NCBI GenBank assembly: GCA_029582155.1
Contig: CM055899.1
Coordinates: 70,391,719 to 70,455,718, forward strand
DNA length: 64,000 bases
Origin: Panopea generosa
Lineage: Eukaryota; Mollusca; Bivalvia; Adapedonta; Hiatellidae
Direction of reading: 5' to 3'
Shown here piece after piece: positions 47,801-59,800 of the stretch (its first letter is position 1; the number at the start of each line of letters is the position of its first letter). The position numbers and the translations under genes were made by a program. The notes beneath the pieces were generated by a model. It saw only the letters and a program-made list of their open reading frames with translations. It made no database searches and was not told the origin of the DNA.

Positions 47801-50800
47801 CATTAATTGGATGGAAACATTTAAGTACCATTTATATTTTCAATACTTTTATCAGTATGCATATCAACCGTAATCCGCTAAGAAATCTATATTATTTACA
47901 AATAAACATACATAAAATGATATATGTTTAAGACTCATCTTTGTTTTACTTCAGAACTAATTGATAAATATGATGGTGGCATGAGGCAAGTGTATGGCAA
48001 CCAGTCAACAGCTCACATATTTACATCTTTTCCATCGGATGACATATCCAAGGTTACAGGATTTTTTGATGTAGTAAGTTTGTGTTTTTTATCCCATAGT
48101 TTAACCGGTGCAGGTGTGTACTAAATTTTATAATATTAATAGTATTATATATTATACTATCTTTATGACGACAATAAACGTAGACGACATAGGATTACTG
48201 TTACATAAATTATAGACTTGTATACAGATGACCTATAAATGTGTTATTTGTGATGTGATAATTATAAATTCATAATCGTGCTTAGCTATTGCTCAATTTA
48301 TTTAAATCATTGTCGAAATTTATGTTAGCCTCACATGATTTATTTTGTCAACTTGTTTAATAAATGCAGTGCTCTAATGATTTTATATGTAATACATACC
48401 AAACGCACAAATATAAGACACAAGTAAATCGGTGTTCAAGAATAATGGTTATAATCGTTGATTGTTATCATGGTTGACTATAATGATGCAGACGGCATGC
48501 ATCGTATCATATTCAATAACAGTATACTGTGTGTTGTCTTTCTTGGTGTGAGCGACTTGATAGCTTATCATCTTATTTATCTTTTATCATCAAATTTTAG
48601 ATATATGCATATTATTTAACTTATATAACATTTAAATAAAAACTATGTCTTTCTTTAAATCATTATACGATACTCTGTTAAAAACCTTTCATACTATGTT
48701 TAAAACAAATTGTCACCCATTCCAATCACGTGAGTATTTATATTTTTACATGGCTGTGTATTGATAAAACAGCGGGTTAAACAATACATGTTTTAACGAT
48801 AATACTCAACCAAATTGAGACGTATATAATACTCGTGACGTATACCCTTAAATATTATTAAGAGTGTACAGTGAAACCTGTCTTGAGCAGCCAGTCAAAG
48901 GAAGGAGCAAAAATGGACTTTAAGACAGGGTGTTTTGTACTGCCGGATAATTTGCTCTGAAAGAATATCAATGGAAATGACACATTTGGCTGCTTAAGAC
49001 AAGTGGTTGCTTAATGAAGGTGACTGCTTATACATGTTTGGCTGTATATTAGTACAATGTGAGCAGGAACAGAAATGCTAACGTTATGACTAATCAAAGC
49101 TTAAACAATGGTTTACAAAATCGAATATCGATATGAATGGAACTGATGATAAACACCGACTCCTCATCACAATATTAAAATAATTTCTATATAATTGAAA
49201 TTTTGCATGTATATTTAAAGATGCAAGTGTTCTTTTAACATATAAAAACAGGATTTGGCACGCATTTTAGACATTTTAATGACTAATTATTTAATAAAAT
49301 AAAGTGGTAATTTTATCAATCACTATTTAACAAAATGTCTACAATTCAACCGTGCATGTACCTTAGTTTCAACCTCACTTTCATAAAATTTTTACATTTC
49401 TATTGTGCATGTATCTCAGTTACAACCTCACTTTTACAAAATGTCTACATTTCAACCGTGCATGAAGCTCAGTTTTAAACATACTTTTACAAAATGTCAA
49501 CATTGTAACCGTGCATGTATCTCAGTTTCAACATCACCTTTACAAATTGTCTACATTGTAACCTTGCATGTAGCTCAGTTTCAACCTAACTTTTACAAAA
49601 TGTCTGCATTTCAACCGTGCATGTAGCCAAGTTTCAACCTCACGTTTACAAACTATCTAATTTTCAACCCTGCATGCAACTCTACATTATAACCGTGATG
49701 GTAGCTAAGTTTCTACCTCACGTTTTTACATTGTCTGCAATTCGTCCGTGCAAGTAGCTCAGTTTCTACCTCACTTTTTTCAAAATGTATATATTTCAGC
49801 CATGTATGTAGCGCAGTTACAACCTCACTTTTACAAAATGTCGACAGTATAACCGTGCATGTAGCTCAGTTTCTACTTCACTTTAACTAAATGTCTGCAT
49901 TTCAACCGTGTTTGTAGCTCTGTTTCAACCTCACTTTTACAAAATATCTACATTATAACCGTACATGTAGCTTAGTCGCGACCTTACTTTCATCAATTGT
50001 CTACATTTCAATAGTTCATGTATCTCAGTTACAACCTCACATTCACAAAATGTCTACATTTCAACCGTGCATGTAGCTCAGTTACAACCTCACATTCATA
50101 AAATGTCTACATTTCAATAGTTCATGTATCTAAGTTACAGCCTCACTTTCACAAAATATCTACATTGTAAACGTGCATGTAGCTTAGTTTCGACCTCACT
50201 TTCATCAATTGTCTATATTTCAATAATTCATGTATCCCAGTTAAAACCTAACATTTACAAAATGTCTACATTTCAACCGTGTATGTAGCTCAGTTACAAC
50301 CTCATTTTTACAAAACGTCTAATTTTCAACCGTGCATGTAGCTCATTTTCAATCTCACTTTTACAAAAAGGTTTACATTTCAACCGTGCATGTAGCTTTG
50401 TTTTAACCTCACTTTTACAAAATATCAATATTTTAACCGTGGATTTAGCTCAACCACAATTTATATTGTAACCATGCATGTAGCTCAGTTACAACCTCAC
50501 CTTTACAAAATGTCTACATTTCAACCTCCATGTAGCTCAGTTTTAATCTCACTTTTACAAAATGACTGCATTGTAACAGTGCTTGTAGCTCAGTTACAAC
50601 CCCACTTTTACAAAATGTCTAAATTTTAACCGTGCAAGTAGCTCAGCTTCAACCTCTCTTTTACAAAATGTCTACATTGTAACCGTGCGTGAAGCTCAGT
50701 TACAACCTCACTTTTACAAAATGTCTACAATTCAACCGTGTATGTAGATTAGTTTCAACCTCACCTTTACAAAACGTCTACATTTCAACTGTGCATGTAG

Positions 50801-53800
50801 CTCAGTTTCAACCTCACTTTTACTAAATGTCTACATTTCAACCGTGCATGAAGCTAAGTTGCAATCTCACTTTTACAAAATGTCTTCATTTCAAATATGC
50901 ATGTAAATCAGTTTCAACCTCACTTTTATAAAATATCTAAATTTCAACCGTACATGTAGCTCAGTTTCGACCTCACTTTTACAAAATATCTACATTGTAA
51001 CCATGAATGTAGTTCAGTTTCAACATCACTTTTACAAAATATCTATATTTCAACCGTGCATGTAGCTCAGTTACAACCTCACTTTTACAAAATATCTATA
51101 TTTCAACCGTGCATGTAGCTCAGTTACAACCTCACTTTTACAAAATGTCTACATTATAACCGTGCATGTAGCTCAGTTTCAACCTCAATTTTACAAAATA
51201 TGTATGTTTCAACTGTCCATGTAGCTCAGTTTCATCCTTGTCAGTAGTATGGACCCAGCTCTCCCGATTGGGTCCTTTAATAGAAATGTTGGGAAAGCCG
51301 CATATGAGCTCGTTGATTGGTCAGTTGTTTCAACCGAAAGTTTGAATGACACAATTTAATAAACGTTCAATTGCTATGCATTGTGGGACAGACATAGAAT
51401 TCAGTTATCTTTCATTGGTGGTTAATAGAACTGATTGGAAATATATCAGGATCTGGGATAGACTAGTTTCAACCTTACTTTTAAAACATAAATGTTTATT
51501 TTCCATTTGACCTTCACTTCAACAGGTTTATATTTTAGGGAGCTAACCTACATATGAATTTCGCAATTGCCACTCTATATTTTCAGGGTTAATTGACTGA
51601 GCAATATAAATCAGTAGCACGTTTAAAACGTGAATGGGTTCAAAGCATATTTCGATTAGTATGTATTCGAATTTGAATCGTTTCAAAGCATGGCAATGTT
51701 ATAAAACTACAATTGTAAGCACCAAACAAAGTAACTGGCCAGACACAAATATAAAACATTAAGTAAATAAATCGTAAGACATACAACCCATTCTTTATTA
51801 CTTAACATTCACTAATGCAAATGCAAGACTATCACTTTGACATATACATTTTTGTTATAATATTATGATCTTAATGTTCACTTTGTGTTAAACCAAACCT
51901 ATCTTCAACGTGTAAACGTCACGTCTGACTGTAAAAATAATCTCAATTATTGTTGCCCCTTAAGTTTTATGCTAATATAAACAACAGTGCTTGTTTCTGT
52001 TATAAATAGACACATCAATAAAACTACACTATCTAGTTTATTTAACATACTTTGCTTGTTTGTGTGTTTATGTATTCTTTAGCACTGCTTTTAACAACTT
52101 TTCAGCTATAAGAAATTATACATTGTCATCAGTATATAAAATTGTGGAAAACGTTCATTATCATTACATAAACATATACCAAATGCATTACGTTTCAATG
52201 CTAGGTCATTGATAAAATAAATTGAAATGAAGAGCAGAAAGAAAACAACCTTGTCTTAAATCTAAACTAATACAACAACCTAGAAACCATAAAACCAATT
52301 CTTCTTAAGGCATTTATATCATATTAACGTTTTCAAAGTATATTTCTACTGATATAAACTTTATATAACTTATACATGTATAGACTGTTTCATTATCTGT
52401 TTCTGTTTCTACTGTATTTACCACAGTTGATATATCATCTGTTGAACTATTTGGGTTTCTTTCATCTAAATTCTAAATGTTTTTTATTAGACCACAGTGA
52501 CAATTTAAACGTGAATTATCGAAATATAAAACGCATAAAATGTGCATAAAATACACGAGAGAAATGCATCTATATCAGCTGTACTGGTCGTCAAGATACT
52601 TAACGCTTTTAGAGAGAAATGCATCTATGTCAGCTGTATTGGTCTTCAGAATAGTTAACGTCTTTTAAAATTGTGTTAAATGTAGACATGAAAAATAAAC
52701 CAAAACTTTCTTACCTAGATTTAATTCAAGTGAACACATTTAACACATCAATTGCGACCGACTTTATATGCAGATCGTGGTTAATAAATTTATTCTGTTA
52801 TTAAAAAACTTGACCAAAAAGTATTGATTCTAAACTTGTTAATTACGCTGATAATAATGTGGCTCTAAAATTCGCCCGGCGTTTTTTTATCCGTTCTGTG
52901 TATGTTTGTTTTAATATGATGCTGTTTTATACCCTCTTTAACGCAGACTTTGAATAAAAAATGTTAAAAAAAACAGCTGTTTCATTTTTTAAAACATACA
53001 CTGGTCAAATCAAATGGATACTCTGTATAAAGTATGTATATTGATCTTCATGTTGCATATAGATACATGTATCATTAAAATTAAAAGGCCTACTCAAATT
53101 GGTTGATCGGCTGTAATTTTCTACGGGTATTTGTAATTTGTCCTATTGTCTTCAATTGATTTTGACTGTAACTATTAACCTCATCTAAAGTATTTATGCC
53201 GGGTCCGATTAGCTTAGTCGGTAGAGCGTCTAACTATCAAGCTAGGGGTCGTAGGTTCGAATCCCCGCCCGGCCATAGTCTCCGTGATGATTGATAAACG
53301 ACATTGCATTTTATTATCATTCGTCTCTCACCGCTGATTCAAATGGGAAAATTATCAGTTACCTGATGTGGTGTGTTCGAGTACCGGTTATCCTTCCTGG
53401 ATCCTAGGAAACAGAGGTTATGTTAACTGATTGTCTGTTTGCCCTCAATAGGGTAATAATGACGCTAAATAATTATTCAATCAGTCAATCAATCAACTTC
53501 GAAAATGGTTGCACTTTAAACCAAAACTCATGTTTGACTTTTTTAATATCTTACTAAAATGGAGTAAACTCATGCTCACGTATCAAATATGTTGTACAAT
53601 TTGTGAGTATTTGTTCCATATACCCGTCGTTCATGTTCTAACATCTTCACAAGCTAACATGGAAGCAGAGGATTTTCAATATATTGTATTCCTACATTAT
53701 TGTACAGTCTCCCTTTTTCTCTCAAGACTTAGAGACTAGTTCTCCGTTATACAACAATTTCGTTTAAACTTTAATGATCACTATTAAATGCATACGCTTC

Positions 53801-56800
53801 AAAATATAGTTCAGACGAGACTTCCCTGTCTTCAAACCAAATCCCTTAAACTGCCTCCTGTTACTACAGAACCAAAAATACTGACCATCAACTCGACTTT
53901 TATTTGCAGCTCTTATAAGAATATCCACTTGCATTCCTAGTTGCATAAAAGTGACACTATTATAAATATACAAAGATTACATTTATCAACAGGTATTTTG
54001 TACATAATTTATATAAGGCGGATATGCTGGACAGTTATTTGCTATTTAAGCCTGGTCACACGAATTCTCTTTAACGGTTATTAATCATCAGATGTTTGAC
54101 CCTTACATCTCATGTAAAATGTAGGCAGTTAGCTAAATTTATAAAGGTTATATATTTTTCCAATTTATTAAGTAAAGTATTATTATCATTATTCTAATAT
54201 TAAGCTATTAACTAATTTTATAATAGACAATACTTCATGGGTGACTTGAAACACATGTAGCTGTATGGGAATGTTTATATCCAAGTGTCATTACACGCTA
54301 GTTTTGACAGTTTCAGTAAGCAGCCTGTAAAATAAAATTGATATTCTCTTGAGATTTAAACAATTTAAGCTCTTTTTCCCAGGGGTGACCACATCCTTGC
54401 TTTTTCATAAGCAACCAGAGTTACATGTATGCCCCTTTCTAAGTTAGGAACAAAATGAACGATGTTAAACCCTACAAAGGTTATTTTAATCGTTTATTTG
54501 CATGATATACGTATATTTGAATTGATATTTTTCTACACTGGACATATCAGTTGATTTCTCAATTGTGTATATACTTTACACACCCTCTTAAACTGTAGCT
54601 CTATTGTCTAAAATAGTTATTGAACAATGTAAATTCATTATCAGATGACCTGTTTATTCTCCCGTTATGTGGTCGTGGAGAACCGCCCGTTACTCTTCCT
54701 TATTTTTGATTAAAAGTTTTTCATTTAATATACCCAGTAACAATTTAAATACAATGAACCTGTGTAAGCGTTCACCTTTATAAGGCAACCACTTGTTTTA
54801 TGCAGCAACGTTTGCTTTATCTCATTTCATATGCTTTCAATGTAAATTCACCCTTTTTAAGCAATTACATGTCTTAAAAGGCTACTATACTCCTTCCCTT
54901 GACTGGCTGCTTAAAAGAAATTTAACTGTTTTTGCCATATTTGAGGGTAAAGGGTCATAAAATAATATCCATCCGCCGACTTACATATCTTACTTGTAGC
55001 TTAGTATGTTAAGACAAACAATCATTTTATGGATGAAAGTCAACGTGTTCCTACTATCGCTACCAAAATGACGGCTATAGGCACGAAATAACGACACTAA
55101 TTATTTGAAAATGAATATGTTTAAGATGTATATGTTTCATTTATAAAAGATATGTATTCTTACTGTTAGGATAATACATACGTATGGGTGTCATTTCAAT
55201 GCATTAACTAAATATATATAAGAGGAGTGATAATTCGTGCTGACTGTTTTTCCACTATTACACTAAACATGATAAACTCAAACCCAAGGGCCGTCACATA
55301 TAACTTAGAGCTCAGAAATCATGTCGATATGTACAGTTCACAAATAACCCAGTCGCACCTGCCTGGCCGCCCATATCATACATGTAAACAGACAGGTCTG
55401 TGTGGGACTACAGGCAATTACTTGTAACTCGATTTAACAACAAATTGAAATTATATTTGGATTTATTCTTCAATAACACACATGTATTACGTTGCAATAT
55501 TGTAACTTTTTTTCCCGTTTAAACTTGACATTTGTTCTGTTTTGTTTTATATTTATGTTCATCGTTTTACATATTTTATAGTAAACTTAGAAATAAATAT
55601 AAAACATCTTGCAACAAACATATTAAATGAACGAACAAATAATTGCTTTATTGATTGAATATTTAGCGTCATTTTTATGCCATCGAGGGCTAACAGACGA
55701 TCAGTTAACCAAACCACTGTTTCCTGAGATTAACCAGTACTCGAGCACACCCCATATCCGCAAGTAACTGATAATTTTCCCACTTGAATCAGTGGTGAGA
55801 GACGAATGATAATGATAATAATTGCTTTAAACAGTAAACATAATAATTATATGAAACAACGAATGTAAAATAATGATATATAAAAAATATAACATAGATA
55901 TTAAAAATCATTAAACACAAATAGAAGTTTGAACAACACGAATAAAAACACTGGTAATTTTTATATTCTTGTTCATCAAATAGCTGTGTTGGTAAAAGTA
56001 TGTCACATGATAAACTTGTAACGAAGTCTCGGGCTGGATACATTCAACTCAAAACGTCGCTGCGCCAACTCATGGCAATTTGTGCAACTTCCACTGCGGG
56101 ATGATGGTCTCAGTTTAGAGACATTTTGTCACAATGCCTGGACGCAACAGGGTAACACTGCGATGGCGTTGACGTGGACAAGGCTGGTGGGCGGGTACCC
56201 GACCATATGGAGACAGAGGAGTACCAGAATGACGACGGGCGTACGCAGGCTGGTTTATCTATAAGCAATCAACAACATCATTATAAATATCCTGAATGGC
56301 GTCATCATATTACACACATCTCGAATTTAACAATAAGATTGTATACACAACCCATGCATTCAGACGATATATGTTTATGTTCCTTGTTTTAACAGTGCAA
56401 ATGGATGTCGACACATTCCGATTGTTTCGTTCTTGTTCTCCAAAAGATACAATACTGGCAGAAAGTAATTAACAAATACGAATGAAAAAAAAAGAACTTG
56501 AATGTAAAAAAAATGACAATAAGAATGTGAAACATACAACGAAAAAATAAACTTTTCACATTAGGAATATATGTTTGTGTATAAATGTATGTTAAGTTAA
56601 CAGGAATAAGAGTTATACAATATTGCAACGTTTGGCCTGCCATACATGTACATATATGAATTGATATAAACAGTCTTTAATAGTGTGGCTGCATATTTCT
56701 GTGAAATGTCGCCTAAACGTTCAGATCACTCTGATATTTGTTTTTTATCTGGCTCGGTGTTTGATATGTTTCCAGGCTGTCGGTTGCGGGTTATTGACAA

Positions 56801-59800
56801 GCACTACGTGTATGCTGATAGACCCTTATAATGCAAACACAGCGAACGGTGTCATACCGGTGGCTTTGGTATTTCTGCTATACGGTATTCTTATGGCGTT
56901 CGGTACACAGACGGGGGCGCCCATCAACTTGACAATAGATCTTTCAGGCAGATTGTTTTCTTTCGCCGCTGGCTACGGAACAGAAGTATTTAGGTAAATA
57001 TAGAATCTACGTTTCAGTTTCAGCAACAAATTAGTAATCTCCTAAAAATGTAATAATTTGACTAGATATTTGTCTTGCCAGCTGGCTGTGTCATAGCATA
57101 TTTAACTTGGTCTTCCCGGACCAGTCAGCTGAATATGAATGTCTCCTCCATATTCCAGTCTCTTTAATATCAGTGCCGTATTCGCCACTCTCTTGTATAC
57201 TACAAAACATAGCCATAATGTTGATCGACTATTCTTGTGATTCAGTAAGTGTGCTAGAGTTATCTACCATTTACTAAATATCCTTATATGAAATGAGTTA
57301 TTTTGTAGTCTACGATATTCTGAAATTATTGTTTAGCTTGGATTGTATGAGACTTAAAATAGCAAATAATTACTTCTGTCATCGATAGTACATAAATTAT
57401 TGACTTTGTAACTTGTATTTTTAACGCTAACTGTGTTTGAGTGTTATATTACTTACACCGCTCAAATATTTATTCTGTTTGGTTAATTAGATCGATAGGA
57501 GTAACGTTTTTAAGATCTGTTTACATTTTTATTTTTTGATTAAAGAATAAATCATTTTGAAGTTTATTCCATCAAATTCCATTAAGTATTAAGAAAGTTA
57601 ATAATAATTAAGCAGGTTTATTTGTCATAAAACTAATTAAGTTTTGCATTGGCCTAATAGCGTAAAATCCGCTTCGTTCGATGTTTGAAAGTTTGTTGTT
57701 TCATGATTTATACGAAATTCACTAAGGAATGTGGACTGTTTTGCTATATATGCGGACTTTATTAGGGAAACACTGTCCAGTATTAGCAAAATCATCTTTG
57801 GATAGCGTGACGAGAAAGATTGAGCAGGGTACTGTTCCAGTACATAGCGGTAGATGGGTATGTGAATTTTATATTATGTTGTATTTAAATGTCTGATATA
57901 TATATCTATGACATAATCAGATCTAAGTAAAGTTATATAGATTGTTCATATCCATTCCAACTATAATGTCTGTAATTTAATACACATCCACGGTATTGAG
58001 AAGCGTTTTGTTAGAATATAGTCCGAGGAATCTGAGAACGTATTTTAGCTGTTCATATTGTGTTTACAATAAAGTATTGAAATTCACCATGTTAGAATTG
58101 ATTGATATGTGTAATTAAATTTTGTTGATGATTATTCTGATATCCACAAAGTGAATAAACACATAATTGGGAAGTGCTATTTTGAGATTGACAGAAGGTC
58201 GTATATGAGATGTTGTTTGAACTGTCATGAAACTGCAGATAGTAACAATTGAATAAACTGTTATCATATATTGATAAATCTACCATGAAACTCTAAGATG
58301 GTAAGAATTAATTACACTGTTATAATATGTTGATAAATATACAATGAAACTGTAAGATGGTTAGAAATGAATGCACTGTTATCATATATTGATAAAAATA
58401 CCATGAAATTGATAGATGGTAGGTAATAGACGCCATGTCATTACATATTTGAGTAACTAGTAAATCTGAGTTTATATATATATATATACTGTAGCCGTTT
58501 TTAAGACGTTAGCGAGGTATATGTCCGCTACGTCAACGACGTATCTAGACGTGACAGGAAGTCAGCTGGTGGTTGTACAGTCATTAGGACAGCAACCCAC
58601 ATAATCGTCATATGGACGACTTGACGGTCCTGACGTCGGAGTACAGTCGATAGTCGGTACAAGGCGACTTAAAGCCAGATACTCAGTATAGAGTTCAAGG
58701 GAAGATAACCCAGTTTATATAGCCACCGCCACCAGGGACGAGTGATGCTAAATCTACGATAATCTGGACGCTGTAGTAGTATCTAGTGCATTTTTTTACA
58801 TTCAAATGATATAAGCAGTTAGATCCGCGCGATGTAGATTACGTAACGTGTAAGAGATAGAACTGTGTGAAAAAAAGTGTTAATACCATCATAGGACTAT
58901 TTTTTAAACCAGCTGTGTTTTTTTTGAGTAATTATCTTTAATTTGTATATATTGTATAATTGTATATTTGTGATTTTGTTCATGTAAAATTAAAATTGCA
59001 GATTTTACTTTGTGTATTCTTGTATCCTACCCTCGTGAGTTGTCGGCCCTTGGTCATTTTGCTTCACCATGTTACTTTTAAAACTAAATGCATTAAACTA
59101 TAAAATGTCTATAGAATCTTACAAATAAAAAGTAAAAAAAAAATAACAACAGTAGAACGACATAACTAACAATTTGCGTGACATTTTGGATTAAACATTT
59201 TATGATCTTGTTTTAAAACGTTACCGCAGTATGCACAACAAATTGTTATACATGATATACTCCTATTTGTTATATTTACTTTATTCATGTTTGAAAAATG
59301 ATAATGAGTCGAGGGTAACCAATTAAAAATTCGACTTTGTGTATATTATCTTTCAGAAAACAATATTTTTTGCCACGTCGCAATATATATACATCTTTTT
59401 TTACCAATAATTCATTATAAGCATGGAATTGAAAATGCTACATAAATGTGTGTTTTTATCATAGGAAATAGTTCATTTTTTCAAATGTGTGTAAATCTAG
59501 AAATACATTTATTAAAAATAAAACAACCACAGAGCAAGATAAACATATATCTAGATGACTACCATTTAAAGTAACTAATGATGCATCAACATTTTTGCAT
59601 GTATTAGCATCTACTACCGGACTTGAATGGAAACAAAGACAATATAAAATACTTAAACTCATTATTGTCTGCTCTTTTGTTACATTCTGTGCTTCCAATA
59701 TATTGTTTTATCATATATAAGTGTTTTCAACAAATTCTGAAGTGCTGGATGTCGTGTGTTCGTAACTGATGCACTCATACTTTTCCTCTGCAGTCATGGA

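Larger units (their letters stand above)
48074..56775 (+). other. Intron 4 (8.7 kb)
   Basis: Holds a 53-bp minisatellite, MITE M, a SINE B pair, a 58-bp tandem duplication and dispersed repeats. No extra aquaporin exon was recognised by eye. A GC-richer patch at 56.03-56.27 kb has open frames without known motifs. Confidence 0.7.

Noticed and set aside
49405-49626. Cys/His-rich repeat protein
   Set aside because: It is translation of the 53-bp minisatellite, with stops in most units.
52070-52125. Fifth SINE A copy
   Set aside because: Only a short, diverged similarity (TTTAGCACTGCTTTTAACAA) with no body.
53210-53280. tRNA-Lys-like gene
   Set aside because: Good A and B boxes, but five extra bases before the D arm, a mispaired anticodon stem, and a SINE body and AATC tail directly downstream.
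56082-56392. Extra exon of the aquaporin or a separate gene in intron 4
   Set aside because: The local composition is coding-like, but no frame aligns with the channel, and exons 4 and 5 already join in phase with a complete family match.
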